Positions 32,048-40,416 of a stretch of DNA of 47,035 bases are shown here, in pieces. The notes below the pieces were generated by a model, which did not search any database, had not been told where the DNA came from, and worked only from the letters and a program-made list of their open reading frames with translations. This DNA is from an uncultured Clostridia bacterium (GTDB taxonomy: Bacteria > Bacillota > Clostridia > Christensenellales > Borkfalkiaceae). The position numbers and the translations under genes were made by a program. Each line of letters begins with the position of its first letter. Positions within the stretch are counted from its first letter, which is position 1. The stretch lies in the NCBI GenBank assembly GCA_947629535.1, contig CANREC010000005.1:1-47035 (forward strand). Reading direction: 5' to 3'.

Positions 32048-33436
32048 ATGGAAAACAGCGACTATTTGGGCAAAGAAAAGGTCGGAAAACTCCTATTGAG
32101 GTTTGCCGTCCCCTGCATTCTCTCGCTCGTCATCTCCTGCCTGTACAACATCGTGGACCAGATCTTTGTCGGAAACAGCAAAGCGGGCTACCTCGGCAAT
32201 GCGGCGACGGGCGTCGTCTTTCCCATCACCGTCATCGGATGGGGCCTGTCCCTCTTCTTTGGCGACGGCGCAGCGGCATGGCTCTCCGTCTCGCTCGGCA
32301 AAGGAGAACGTGAAAATATCCACCGCGGCGTGGGGAATGCCATGCTTGCATCTTTCCTTTCGGGTTGCGCGGTCATTCTCGTCGCTTACCTCTGGGGAGA
32401 CGGTCTCCTCATGCTCCTCGGCGGAACAGAAGCAAATCTCGGGCTCGCCCATGACTATGGCATCATCATTTACGCCATGATGCCCCTCGCTCTTGTTCAG
32501 AATTGCCTTGCGGCCATCATCCGCGCAGACGGTGCGCCCGGATACGCCATGATCGCGATGATCGTCGGCGCGGTTCTCAATATCATCGGCGACCCCGTTG
32601 CGATCTATACCCTCGATCTCGGCATACAGGGGGCCGCTTATGCCACCATTCTTGGCCAATTTGTGAGCTTTATCCTCTGCGCCGCCTATCTTTTTCGCAG
32701 TAAAACATTCAAAATTCGCCTTGGTAGCTTTATTCCTGACTTCAAAGTCCTGCCCAAGATCATGGCGCTCGGCATGTCGAGCTTTCTGACACAGCTGTGC
32801 ATCGTTGCCACGACGATCATCAACAATCTCCTCTTCGTACACTACGGCACAGAGAGCAGATTCGGCGCGGACATCCCTCTCGCTGCCTTTGTCGTCATCA
32901 TGAAACTCTTCCAGATCGTCCTTAATATCGCGATCGGCATCGCGGCGGGCGCACAGCCCATCATCGGCTACAATTACGGCGCAAAGCAGTACGGAAGAGT
33001 GAGAAAGCTCCTGCAGCTCATCCTGCTATGGACGGCGGGGATCTGCCTATTCTTTACCGTCCTTTTCGAGGCGATCCCCCGCACTTTCATCGCGATGTTC
33101 GGCGCAGGCGGGTCCTCGCAGAAGCTCGACAGCGGTCTCTACATGGAGTTCGCTGTCCCCTGTCTCAGGATATACCTGATGTTTATCGCCTTTACTTGCC
33201 TGCAAAAGGTCTCGGCGATCTTCATGCAGTCGATCGGATATGCGAAAATCGCCGCCCCGCTTTCCTTCCTCAGGGACATTCTGCTCATCGTCTGCGCCTT
33301 CCTCGTCCCCCTCGGACTTGGGCTCATGGGCGTCGCTTGGGCAGCGCCGATCGCCGACGCTGTCGCCATTGTCGGAACGGCGCCCGTCATGGTATGGATA
33401 TGGAAAAAGCTAAAAAAATTGGAGATAACAACATAA
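32048..33436 (+). CDS. MATE-family multidrug exporter (rightward copy)
   Basis: A 462-residue, twelve-helix MATE protein, closer to the MepA-like branch: LLLRFAVPCILSLVISCLYN, IVDQIFVGNSKAGYLGNAAT, FFGDGAAAWLSVSLGKGERE, and IAAGAQPIIGYNYGAKQYGR in the second half. MepA-type MATE proteins pump cationic compounds. It has GGAGG seven bases before the ATG and a leader that contains two terminator-like hairpins, so expression is probably switched on by a ligand or by translation. It differs clearly from the leftward neighbour, so this is not a recent duplication. Confidence 0.93.
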   Translation: MENSDYLGKEKVGKLLLRFAVPCILSLVISCLYNIVDQIFVGNSKAGYLGNAATGVVFPITVIGWGLSLFFGDGAAAWLSVSLGKGERENIHRGVGNAMLASFLSGCAVILVAYLWGDGLLMLLGGTEANLGLAHDYGIIIYAMMPLALVQNCLAAIIRADGAPGYAMIAMIVGAVLNIIGDPVAIYTLDLGIQGAAYATILGQFVSFILCAAYLFRSKTFKIRLGSFIPDFKVLPKIMALGMSSFLTQLCIVATTIINNLLFVHYGTESRFGADIPLAAFVVIMKLFQIVLNIAIGIAAGAQPIIGYNYGAKQYGRVRKLLQLILLWTAGICLFFTVLFEAIPRTFIAMFGAGGSSQKLDSGLYMEFAVPCLRIYLMFIAFTCLQKVSAIFMQSIGYAKIAAPLSFLRDILLIVCAFLVPLGLGLMGVAWAAPIADAVAIVGTAPVMVWIWKKLKKLEITT

Positions 33437-33441
33437 AAAGA

Positions 33442-33486
33442 ACGTATTCACAGTATTATGTCTGACATAGTACTATGAATACGGTG
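33442..33486. terminator. Bidirectional terminator between MATE and clpB (palindromic element, copy C)
   Basis: Two 20-nt arms (33444-33463 and 33465-33484) are complementary apart from two positions, with TTTTT to the right and, on the minus strand, TTCTTTTT beyond. The core 33456-33474 is identical to 19 nt at 9803-9821. Confidence 0.75.
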
Positions 33487-33493
33487 TTTTTGA

Positions 33494-33560
33494 AGGGGTA
33501 AAGCCTTCGTTTGAGGGGACCCTTCCCCTTCGACTACGCTCAAGGTCAGAATGAGCGGAG
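33494..33560. repeat. Intergenic repeat block downstream of clpB
   Basis: Contains CTTCGACTACGCTCAAGGTC and AGAATGAGCGG, a degenerate member of the CTTCGAC...CTCAGGATGAC type. CAGAATGAGCGG recurs at 37760-37771. Confidence 0.55.
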
Positions 33561-33586
33561 AACAGCTCGCGATGAGCGGGGAGCTA

Positions 33587-36151
33587 TTATTTCAGATACA
33601 ATCCTTCTTCGTTGACGTCGACGGTGAGATGCGAGGCGGGCGCGGGGTCCTTCTCTATGATATACTTTGCGATAAGCGTCTCCACCTTTGTCTGGATGTA
33701 CCGTTTCAGGGGACGGGCGCCGTAGACGCTGTCAAAGCCGTTGTCCGAAATGAATGCCTTTGCACGCGGCGTCACTTCGAGCTCCAAGGGCTTGACGCGC
33801 TCGATGAGCTTTGCGAGGCGGATCTCCACGATGCTGTCGATGTCCTCTCTCGTCAGCGGCTTGAAGGTGATGATCTCGTCGAGACGGTTCAGAAATTCGG
33901 GACGGAAGGCATGCTTGAGCACTTCCTTGATCCCCGCTTTCGCCGTTTCGGTGAGTTCGCCGTCCTCGATGCCGTCGGCGATGATGTCACTGCCTAAATT
34001 GGAAGTCAGAATGACGACGGTGTTCTTGAAATCCACTGTTCTGCCCTGCGAATCGGTGATCCTGCCGTCGTCGAGGAGCTGCAGAAGGATGTTGAACACG
34101 TCGGGATGTGCTTTTTCGACCTCATCAAAGAGGATGATGGAGTACGGACGGCGGCGGACGGCCTCGGTGAGCGCCCCGCCCTCGTCATAGCCGACGTATC
34201 CGGGAGGCGCCCCGATGAGACGGGAGACGGAGAATTTCTCCATGTACTCGCTCATGTCGATGCGGATGATGTTCTTTTCGTCGTCGAAAAGCGCCTCGGC
34301 GAGCGATTTTGCGAGCTCTGTCTTGCCGACGCCCGTGGGGCCCAAAAACAGGAAGGAGCCGATGGGCCTTCCCTCGTCGGAAATGCCCGCTCTCGCCCTC
34401 AGAATGGCCTCAGAGACCTTTTTGACGGCCTCATCCTGCCCGACGACGCGCCTGTGAAGGGTGTCCTCGAGGTGGAGAAGTTTCTCCCGCTCGCCCTCCT
34501 TGAGGCGGGATACGGGGATCCCCGTCCAACGTGCGACGATCTTTTCGATCTGTTCCTCGGTGACTTCATCCTGCAAAATGGCCTTTTCGTCCTTTTCCTT
34601 GAGCGCGGCAAGCTCCTTCTCGATGGCGGGGATCTCCCCGTACTCGAGGCGGCCCGCCGTGTTGTAATCGCCGCTGTTTTTGGCCGATTCAAGCTGTCCG
34701 CGGAGCAAATCGAGCCTTTCCTTGAGCTCTTTTTCGTGGGAAATGGCCTTTTTCTCGTCCTGCCACCGAACATTCATCGCGTCGAACTGCTCCTTGTGTT
34801 CGGCGAGATCCTTCTTGATCGTCTCGAGGCGGGACTGGGAGAGATTGTCGCTCTCCTTTTCGAGAGCGTTCTCTTCCACTTCGAGCTGAACGATCTTGCG
34901 GTGCAAAGCGTCCATCTCGGCGGGCATGGAGTCGATCTCGGTGCGGATCATCGCCGCGGCCTCGTCGACAAGATCAATGGCCTTGTCGGGAAGGAAACGG
35001 TCGGTAATGTAGCGGTTGGAAAGGGTCGCGGCGGCCACGAGCGCGTCGTCGTGGATGCGCACGCCGTGATAGATCTCAAACCGTTCCTTGAGGCCCCTCA
35101 AAATGGAGACTGTGTCCTCGACCGTCGGTTCGCCGACCATGACGGGCTGAAACCTTCTCGCAAGCGCGGCGTCCTTTTCGATATATTTCCTGTATTCGTC
35201 GAGCGTCGTCGCGCCGATGCAGTGGAGCTCCCCGCGCGCGAGCATGGGCTTTAAGAGATTGCCTGCGTCCATCGCGCCGTCCGTCTTGCCCGCTCCGACG
35301 ACGGTGTGGAGCTCGTCGATGAAGAGCAGGACGCGCCCCTCGGACTTGGTGATCTCGGCAAGGACCGCCTTGAGCCTTTCCTCAAACTCGCCGCGGTACT
35401 TTGCCCCCGCAATGAGCGCACCCATGTCGAGGGAGAAGAGCGTCTTGTTCTTGAGCCCCTCGGGCACGTCGCCCGAAACGATACGGCGGGCAAGGCCCTC
35501 GGCGATGGCCGTCTTGCCGACGCCCGGTTCGCCGATGAGCACGGGATTATTCTTGGTCTTGCGGGAGAGAATGCGGATGACGTTGCGGATCTCCTCGTCT
35601 CTGCCGATGACGGGCTCCAATTTGTGTTCTCTCGCCCGTTTGGTCAGGTCGGTGCCGTACTTTTCGAGGGCCTCGTAGGTGTCCTCGGGGTTGTCGCTCG
35701 TCACGTTTTGGTTTCCGCGGACTTCCTTCATGCCCTTCAGAAAATCTTCCTTTGTGAGGCCGAACCGCTTGAAAAGTTCCGCAAGACGGGGCTCGGCGTT
35801 GTCAAACAGGCACAAGAAGAGATGTTCGACGGAAATATAGTCGTCCTTCATGCCTGCGGCGAGCTTTTCCGCCTCGTTCAGGACACGGACGAGCGATGAG
35901 GTGGGATAGACCTGCCCCGCACCCGACCCGCTGACGCGCGGGAGACGTTCGATCTCCTCTCCGACAGCTCTGAAAAGACCGTCGGCGTCCTTTCCCGCAT
36001 GGGTCAGAATGCGGAATACGAGGCCGTCTTTTTCCAAGAGCGCGGCGGCAAGATGCAGGGTCGTGAGCTCGCTGCTGCCGTGTTCCTCGGCGAGACGTTG
36101 CGCGTTCTGGATCGCCTGCGCCGATTTTTGCGTTAATTTATTTGCATCCAT
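33587..36151 (-). CDS. clpB: ATP-dependent disaggregase ClpB
   Basis: Hexameric AAA+ chaperone that pulls polypeptides out of aggregates together with DnaK. The 854-residue protein has the full layout: N-domain (1-145), first AAA+ domain with Walker A GEPGVGKT (207-214), the long M-domain coiled coil (about 395-520) that separates ClpB from ClpA/ClpC, and a second AAA+ domain with [20 protein letters not shown]. There is no ClpP-binding loop requirement in this family. The start at 36151 has AAGGAGG upstream; the longer frame to 36184 is unlikely. No CIRCE or CtsR box is visible upstream; the probable -35 lies inside a 23-bp hairpin arm. Confidence 0.97.
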   Translation of the reverse strand: MDANKLTQKSAQAIQNAQRLAEEHGSSELTTLHLAAALLEKDGLVFRILTHAGKDADGLFRAVGEEIERLPRVSGSGAGQVYPTSSLVRVLNEAEKLAAGMKDDYISVEHLFLCLFDNAEPRLAELFKRFGLTKEDFLKGMKEVRGNQNVTSDNPEDTYEALEKYGTDLTKRAREHKLEPVIGRDEEIRNVIRILSRKTKNNPVLIGEPGVGKTAIAEGLARRIVSGDVPEGLKNKTLFSLDMGALIAGAKYRGEFEERLKAVLAEITKSEGRVLLFIDELHTVVGAGKTDGAMDAGNLLKPMLARGELHCIGATTLDEYRKYIEKDAALARRFQPVMVGEPTVEDTVSILRGLKERFEIYHGVRIHDDALVAAATLSNRYITDRFLPDKAIDLVDEAAAMIRTEIDSMPAEMDALHRKIVQLEVEENALEKESDNLSQSRLETIKKDLAEHKEQFDAMNVRWQDEKKAISHEKELKERLDLLRGQLESAKNSGDYNTAGRLEYGEIPAIEKELAALKEKDEKAILQDEVTEEQIEKIVARWTGIPVSRLKEGEREKLLHLEDTLHRRVVGQDEAVKKVSEAILRARAGISDEGRPIGSFLFLGPTGVGKTELAKSLAEALFDDEKNIIRIDMSEYMEKFSVSRLIGAPPGYVGYDEGGALTEAVRRRPYSIILFDEVEKAHPDVFNILLQLLDDGRITDSQGRTVDFKNTVVILTSNLGSDIIADGIEDGELTETAKAGIKEVLKHAFRPEFLNRLDEIITFKPLTREDIDSIVEIRLAKLIERVKPLELEVTPRAKAFISDNGFDSVYGARPLKRYIQTKVETLIAKYIIEKDPAPASHLTVDVNEEGLYLK

Positions 36152-36188
36152 AGTGTTTCCTCCTTGATAGCTTTCTGTGTTCATCTTT

Positions 36189-36216
36189 ATTATAACGCTT
36201 TTTGAAATTTATCAAA
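36189..36216 (-). promoter_or_regulatory. Possible promoter of clpB
   Basis: Minus strand TATAAT (36189-36194) with TTTGAT (36211-36216) 16 nt upstream. The -35 box overlaps the arm of the hairpin at 36212-36260. Confidence 0.5.
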
Positions 36217-36260
36217 CAGAATGCGCCCGCCGACGGTGTCGGCGGGCGCATTCTGTTTGA
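36212..36260. terminator. Perfect 23-bp hairpin between clpB and the small gene
   Basis: Arms 36212-36234 and 36238-36260 are exact reverse complements with a 3-nt loop. It lies 6 nt after the stop of the leftward 62-residue gene and has only TTTGAT beyond it, not a proper U-tract. It probably terminates that gene and insulates clpB. Confidence 0.7.
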
Positions 36261-36266
36261 AAGTTG

Positions 36267-36455
36267 TTACCCGTTCAGCGGACGCACCGTTCCGCCGACC
36301 GCTTGCACGGTGACGAGGAACTGCTGGCCGTTCGTGAACGAGATAAGGAGCGCATTGCGCTCTCTTGCGGTTTCGGCCTCGAACATGCCTTCGGCGAGCG
36401 TCTCCAGATCGAGTGCGATCTGTTCGGCAGTGACATTGTACTTCATTGGTTCCAT
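36267..36455 (-). CDS. Small hypothetical protein
   Basis: A 62-residue soluble protein with an amphipathic helix (EQIALDLETLAEGMFEAETA) followed by a strand pair (NALLISFTNGQQFLVTVQAV). AAGGAG lies 7 nt before the ATG. It has its own promoter with half-sites shared with the divergent tandem-HTH regulator, so it is probably that regulator's target. I do not recognise a family. The gene pair resembles a small regulated cassette, possibly plasmid- or phage-derived; this is inference. Confidence 0.6.
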   Translation of the reverse strand: MEPMKYNVTAEQIALDLETLAEGMFEAETARERNALLISFTNGQQFLVTVQAVGGTVRPLNG

Positions 36456-36477
36456 AACATTTCTCCTTACAGTATTC

Positions 36478-36533
36478 TTGTCCTGTTAGCTTTAGGACGA
36501 TTTAATTATATCCCAAACAGGACATAATGGCAA
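36478..36533. promoter_or_regulatory. Divergent promoters with GTCCT/AGGAC boxes
   Basis: Leftward: TTGCCA (36528-36533), 17-nt spacer, TATAAT (36505-36510). Rightward: TTGTCC (36478-36483), 17-nt spacer, TTTAAT (36501-36506), weaker. GTCCT (36480-36484) and AGGAC (36494-36498) form an inverted repeat in the rightward spacer, and AACAGGAC (36516-36523), the reverse complement of GTCCTGTT (36480-36487), lies in the leftward spacer. Probable operators for the tandem-HTH protein. Confidence 0.65.
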
Positions 36534-36991
36534 TAGGAGAATGTGTCGAATCCATGGAACCTTTGTCTAATTTTGTCGAAAACCTCAAAGATTTATTGTT
36601 TGATTATCATTTTACAGTCCCAATGCTTGCCAAAGAACTCAATATCAGTGAAGTTGCCGCTTATTCCTATCTGCGCGGACAACTGCCCGACATTGCTGTT
36701 CTCATAAAAATGGCCGATCTCTTCCACTGTTCTTTAGATTTTCTTCTTGGTCGGTCACCCGAACTGCAACAAACAGAATTTCGCGCAATTCCCCCCTTTC
36801 CCCAACAGCTCGCCTTTCTGCTGGAATACTACCATACCAACAAATACCGTCTCTGCAAGGAGATCCCCATCACGCATTCGGTCATCTACAATTGGCAGTG
36901 CGGAAAATTCACGCCAAGCCTCGATTATATCGTAAAACTTGCCGATCATTTCGGCTGTTCCGTCGATTTCGTGATCGGAAGAGAAAAATAA
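36527..36991 (+). CDS. Regulator with two XRE-type HTH domains in tandem
   Basis: A 154-residue protein made of two Cro/C1-type domains. The first ends in LFHCSLDFLLGRS (about residues 64-76), the second in HFGCSVDFVIGRE; each is preceded by the helix-turn-helix (VPMLAKELNISEVAAYSYLR; YRLCKEIPITHSVIYNWQCG). This looks like an internal duplication with divergence. The ATG at 36527 is close behind CAGGAC; a second ATG at 36554 is possible, with AGGAG 13 nt upstream. A pseudo-dimeric regulator could bind an asymmetric or palindromic site as a monomer. It is divergent from the 62-residue gene and shares operator-like boxes with it. Confidence 0.75.
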   Translation: MAIGECVESMEPLSNFVENLKDLLFDYHFTVPMLAKELNISEVAAYSYLRGQLPDIAVLIKMADLFHCSLDFLLGRSPELQQTEFRAIPPFPQQLAFLLEYYHTNKYRLCKEIPITHSVIYNWQCGKFTPSLDYIVKLADHFGCSVDFVIGREK

Positions 36992-37022
36992 GCTCCGCCC
37001 TTTCCCTAAAAAGATCATCATT

Positions 37023-37078
37023 ATCCGAAACGCCCGACAAAGCCGTTGGCTTTGTCGGGCGTTTCGGATCTTTCTCCT
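37023..37078. terminator. Perfect 22-bp bidirectional terminator
   Basis: Arms 37023-37044 and 37048-37069 are exact reverse complements around GTT, followed by a T-rich tract (CTTTCTCCTC...). It separates the converging tandem-HTH gene and yigZ. Confidence 0.85.
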
Positions 37079-37083
37079 CTTTT

Positions 37084-37698
37084 TCAGAAGGGATAGAAAT
37101 ATTTGCTGCCCACCTGAAATTTCACCCTTCCGTTGAGAAAATCTTCGGCGCGGGCACGGAAGTTATCAACTTCCCCTTCCCGCACCATAACCGTGAATCG
37201 GGCAAGAGAGGAAAAATCGCGCGCGAGAACGGTCTCTCCCTCCAAAAATCGCATCGCGGCGTTGACTTCGGAGTAGTCGACCAAAAGCTCGACTTCCACG
37301 CCCGTCTCGTAGTTCTTGATCTCGCTCATCTCGAGCCCCTCGGCCGCACAGCCCGCATAGGCACGGACGAGGCCGCCCGCGCCGAGCTTGACGCCGCCGA
37401 AATAGCGGACAACGGCGATAAGGGTCTCCCTGAGCTCCTGTGCCTTCAGAACGCCTAAAATCGGCATGCCCGCCGTGCCCTGCGGCTCGCCGTCATCCGA
37501 AAAGCGCTGCAGATTCCCGAGTTTGTCGGCAATGTAGCCATAGCAAACGTGCGTCGCCATGGGATGAAAGGAGCGCACCTTGGAAAGATACGCCCTTGCA
37601 TCTTCCTCGCTCCCGACGTGTGCGGCATAGGCGAGGAATCTCGATTTTTCGATGATCCGTTCGGCGACCGTTTCGCCGACGACGCTGCGGTATTGCAT
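37084..37698 (-). CDS. yigZ: YigZ/IMPACT-family protein
   Basis: A 204-residue protein of the UPF0029/IMPACT family. The N-terminal domain carries the signatures THVCYGYIADKLG, FSDDGEPQGTAGMPIL and AVVRYFGGVKLGAGGLVRAY; the C-terminal domain is ferredoxin-like, ending GSKYFYPF. Eukaryotic IMPACT modulates Gcn2; the bacterial role, possibly nucleic-acid or ribosome-related, is unsettled. It lies 59 nt after tyrS with repeat sequence between and no good ribosome site. It is probably cotranscribed with tyrS. Confidence 0.93.
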   Translation of the reverse strand: MQYRSVVGETVAERIIEKSRFLAYAAHVGSEEDARAYLSKVRSFHPMATHVCYGYIADKLGNLQRFSDDGEPQGTAGMPILGVLKAQELRETLIAVVRYFGGVKLGAGGLVRAYAGCAAEGLEMSEIKNYETGVEVELLVDYSEVNAAMRFLEGETVLARDFSSLARFTVMVREGEVDNFRARAEDFLNGRVKFQVGSKYFYPF

Positions 37699-37699
37699 A

Positions 37700-37771
37700 G
37701 ACTTCGTTTGGGGACGGCCCTACCCCTCCCCTGACGCAGAGGGATGGCAAGATGCGCTCAGAATGAGCGGA
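37700..37771. repeat. Repeat-like spacer between yigZ and tyrS
   Basis: GC-rich, with CAGAATGAGCGG (37760-37771) as at 33546-33557 and CCCTACCCCTCCCCTGACGC. The right end runs into the 3' end of tyrS, so part of the repeat may be coding there. Confidence 0.4.
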
Positions 37772-38951
37772 TGACTTTGATGTGGACTTTTTTGCCCTTG
37801 TGAAGGATAAAATCTCCCGCGGGAAGGGGCGTTTCCATGGTCGCCTTGCTCTCGCCGACGGTGACGCCGCCCTGCTCGAGGAGCCTTCTCGCCTCGCCGT
37901 TGGACTTGCAGAGCCCCGTCGCGACGAGCACGCCGATCAGATCCTTGACGTCGGCGGAGATGACTTTTTCGGGCATCTCCCCCTCTCCCGTGAAGGCGGC
38001 GCGGGCCTGTGCGCGGACGAGATCGGCCGTCTCTTGGCCGTGGACGGTCTTGGTGAGTTCGTACGCAAGGCGCTCTTTTGCCGCATTCATGCGCTCGTCG
38101 AGGTGGGCGCAGAGCTCCTTGACCTCGGGAACGGGGACAAACGTCAGGAGCATGAAACACCTCTCCACGTCCGCGTCGGCAGTGTTGCGCCAATACTGGT
38201 AGAAATCATAGGGCGTCGTCTTTTCGGGATCGAGCCAGACGGCACCCTTCTGCGTCTTGCCCATCTTCTTCCCTTCGCTCGTCGTGAGAAGGCGGAAGGT
38301 CATGGCGAAAGCGGGCTTTCTCTCCTTTCTGCGGATGAGGTCTGCGCCCGCGAGGATGTTGCTCCACTGATCGTCGCCGCCGAGTTCCAGTGAGCACCCG
38401 TATTTTCTGTGCAGAACGAGGAAGTCGTACGCCTGCATGAGCATGTAGTTGAATTCAAGGAAGGAAAGGCCGCGCTCCATGCGGGTCTTGAAACATTCGG
38501 CAGTGAGCATCTTGTTGACGGAAAAATGCACGCCGATGTCACGCAGGAAATCGATGTAGTTCAGATCCATGAGCCAATCGGCGTTGTTGACGATGATCGC
38601 GGCGTTTTCCCCCTCGAAACGGACGAATTTCGCCATCTGCTTTTTGAAACATTCGACGTGATGGGCGATGGTCTCCTTCGTCATCATGGCGCGCATGTCC
38701 GTCCTGCCCGACGGGTCGCCGACCATGGCAGTGCCGCCGCCGATGAGGATGATGGGCCTGTGGCCCGCGTCCTGCATGTGTTTCATCGCGACGAGCTGCA
38801 TGAAGTGCCCGACGTGCAGAGAGTCGGCCGTGGGGTCGAACCCGATATAGAAAGGAACGCTCTCTCTCCCCAAAAGGTCGTAGAGCTCGTCCTCATAGAC
38901 AGTCTGCTTGATAAAATCCCTCTCTCTGAGGGTGTCCATTACGTTTGCCAT
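37758..38951 (-). CDS. tyrS: Tyrosyl-tRNA synthetase
   Basis: Charges tRNA-Tyr. The 397-residue protein has class I signatures HVGH at 46-49 ([10 protein letters not shown]) and KMGKT at 229-233 in place of KMSKS, the normal TyrS variant. An S4 RNA-binding domain forms the C-terminus ([17 protein letters not shown]). It belongs to the shorter TyrZ-like branch ([18 protein letters not shown]). The start at 38951 follows AAGGAGAAAGCT. No T-box is present, unusual for Bacillota tyrS genes, which often have one. Confidence 0.97.
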   Translation of the reverse strand: MANVMDTLRERDFIKQTVYEDELYDLLGRESVPFYIGFDPTADSLHVGHFMQLVAMKHMQDAGHRPIILIGGGTAMVGDPSGRTDMRAMMTKETIAHHVECFKKQMAKFVRFEGENAAIIVNNADWLMDLNYIDFLRDIGVHFSVNKMLTAECFKTRMERGLSFLEFNYMLMQAYDFLVLHRKYGCSLELGGDDQWSNILAGADLIRRKERKPAFAMTFRLLTTSEGKKMGKTQKGAVWLDPEKTTPYDFYQYWRNTADADVERCFMLLTFVPVPEVKELCAHLDERMNAAKERLAYELTKTVHGQETADLVRAQARAAFTGEGEMPEKVISADVKDLIGVLVATGLCKSNGEARRLLEQGGVTVGESKATMETPLPAGDFILHKGKKVHIKVIRSF

Positions 38952-38969
38952 AGCTTTCTCCTTGGTTGC

Positions 38970-38999
38970 ATTATACAATAGTTTACGGCGGGATGTCAA
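38970..38999 (-). promoter_or_regulatory. SigA-type promoter of tyrS
   Basis: Minus strand TTGACA (38994-38999), 18-nt spacer, TATAAT (38970-38975). The start site leaves almost no leader, which rules out a T-box. Confidence 0.85.
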
Positions 39000-39002
39000 A
39001 CG

Positions 39003-39203
39003 TTACGCGAGCGTTTGCAAAATTTCGCCTCTCCGCGCAGCCTCGCGTTCCTTGGTGTTGATGCCCTCGAGAGCATGGAGTGCGGACAGAAACTGCTCCG
39101 CCGTCAGAAGGCTCCGCATGCCGAGAGCGAGGTCGAGATTTCTCGCCTCACGCCGCTTTTTCTGATAGGTTTTGATCGCGTTTTCCGCCTGTAACTCCGT
39201 CAT
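39003..39203 (-). CDS. Small hypothetical protein, probable WYL-regulator target
   Basis: A 66-residue basic helical protein: MTELQAENAIKTYQKKRREA, then LGMRSLLTAEQFLSALHALE. The ATG at 39203 has AGGAACC upstream and a -10 box TACAAT (complement of 39211-39216). One of the two TGACA-N5-TGTCA palindromes (39228-39242) covers its -35 region. It is divergent from the WYL regulator. I do not recognise a family; a small helical, Lys/Arg-rich protein could bind nucleic acid or another protein. Confidence 0.55.
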   Translation of the reverse strand: MTELQAENAIKTYQKKRREARNLDLALGMRSLLTAEQFLSALHALEGINTKEREAARRGEILQTLA

Positions 39204-39227
39204 GGTTCCTATTGTATGCAAAAATCT

Positions 39228-39326
39228 TGACAGTATTTGTCATATTCAAAAAAAATTTTTGCAGAACAGAAACAAAATCGTGAGGCTTGGAAAGCGTTTT
39301 TACAAGAAACTTGACAGGACTTGTCA
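39228..39326. promoter_or_regulatory. Two TGACA-N5-TGTCA operators
   Basis: Perfect half-site palindromes at 39228-39242 and 39312-39326, identical in the arms. The right one overlaps the -35 box of the WYL gene's promoter, the left one the upstream region of the small gene. Likely operators of the WYL regulator (inference). Confidence 0.7.
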
Positions 39327-39339
39327 TATATGATATACT
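39311..39339 (+). promoter_or_regulatory. Promoter of the WYL regulator
   Basis: TTGACA (39311-39316), 17-nt spacer, TATACT (39334-39339). The start codon is at 39346, where transcription should begin, so the message may be leaderless. Confidence 0.8.
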
Positions 39340-39345
39340 GTTCCC

Positions 39346-40269
39346 ATGAAATACGAGATCATGTTCGGTATCCTTTTTACCCTGCTCTCCAAGCGGAAGA
39401 TCAGCGCGGGAGAGCTTGCGCGGAAGTATGAAGTTTCCGTGCGTTCCATCTATCGCTATGTGGACGAAATGACCGTCTCGGGCATTCCCATCGACGTTGC
39501 GCGGGGCGCCGCGGGCGGACTGAGCATTCCCGATAACTTCAAACTTCCCAAGGGGCTCTTCACGCGCGAGGAATACGCCCGCACGGCGGAGGCCATGCTC
39601 ACCATGCTCTCCCAAACGCACGACAGCGTGCTCGAGAGCGCGTACGGGAAGCTCACGGCGCAGGTAAAGACGGAAAAATTCGACACCGCCCTTTCGGGGC
39701 ACATCCTCGTCGACAGCGGCACATGGGGCGACGAGAGGAAATTCTCCGAAAAACTCACCATCATCGACAAAGCGATCGGGGAACAGAACGCCCTCGAGAT
39801 CGAATATTTCGACCGCGCGGGCGAGGCGACGCGGCGGGTCATTCACCCCCATCTGCTCATCTACAAACAGAATATCTGGTACGTTTGGGCGTTCTGCACG
39901 CTGAGAGGAGAGTTCCGCACCTTCCGCGTCGGAAGAATGCGGGCGATCAATATCACGGGCGAGACTTTCGAACGGAGAGACTTCAAGCGGGAGGACATTC
40001 CCCTCAATTTCTGGAGAAACGAGAAGGTCGCCGAGGTCAAACTCAAAATCGCCTTTGAAAAACTCCCCTATGCCGAGGACTGGTTGGGTGTGGACAACAT
40101 CTATAAACGGGACGGCGAATATTTTGCCGAACTTGTCCTGCCCGACGACGAGGCACTTGTGGGCAACCTCATGTCTGCGGGCGCAGGCATCACGGTCATC
40201 TCCCCCGCCGCGCTCGCCGAACGCATCAAAAAAGAGGCGGAGAAGATCTCAGCCTCGTATGTGGAGTAA
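39346..40269 (+). CDS. WYL-domain transcriptional regulator (YafY type)
   Basis: A 307-residue regulator with an N-terminal winged HTH (KISAGELARKYEVSVRSIYRYVDEM, then a wing GGLSIPDNF) and a C-terminal WYL domain (NALEIEYFDRAGE, RVIHPHLLIYKQNIWYVWAFCTLRGEFRTF). WYL domains bind nucleic acids or nucleotides and often govern DNA-damage or phage-defence genes. The start ATG follows TTCCC without a ribosome site, consistent with a leaderless message. Two palindromes in the intergenic region suggest autoregulation and control of the divergent small gene. Confidence 0.92.
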   Translation: MKYEIMFGILFTLLSKRKISAGELARKYEVSVRSIYRYVDEMTVSGIPIDVARGAAGGLSIPDNFKLPKGLFTREEYARTAEAMLTMLSQTHDSVLESAYGKLTAQVKTEKFDTALSGHILVDSGTWGDERKFSEKLTIIDKAIGEQNALEIEYFDRAGEATRRVIHPHLLIYKQNIWYVWAFCTLRGEFRTFRVGRMRAINITGETFERRDFKREDIPLNFWRNEKVAEVKLKIAFEKLPYAEDWLGVDNIYKRDGEYFAELVLPDDEALVGNLMSAGAGITVISPAALAERIKKEAEKISASYVE

Positions 40270-40279
40270 GAATTGAACG

Positions 40280-40395
40280 CGCAACGTTCATTCTGAGGGA
40301 GCAAAACGAGCAGTGATTTCAAAACCCCTCAGTCTCGGCCTTCGGCCTCGCAGCTCCCCCGGAAGGGGCGCCAAGAGAATTGCTCATTCTGCCCC
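40280..40395. repeat. Repeat-like intergenic block downstream of the WYL gene
   Basis: Contains TTCATTCTGAGG, CTCGGCCTTCGGCCTCG (a local palindrome) and ACCCCTCAG...GGAAGGGGCGCC. It belongs to the same GC-rich intergenic type seen at 44088-44154, at low identity. Confidence 0.4.
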
Positions 40396-40416
40396 GCGTA
40401 TTCTTGTTGCACCAAA

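Noticed and set aside
36152-36211. Heat-shock operator (CIRCE or CtsR box) before clpB
   Set aside because: Neither the TTAGCACTC inverted repeat nor the GGTCAAA tandem repeat is present.
36267-36991. Prophage or plasmid immunity region because of the XRE proteins
   Set aside because: No integrase, terminase, attachment repeat or other phage gene lies nearby; neighbours are core genes.
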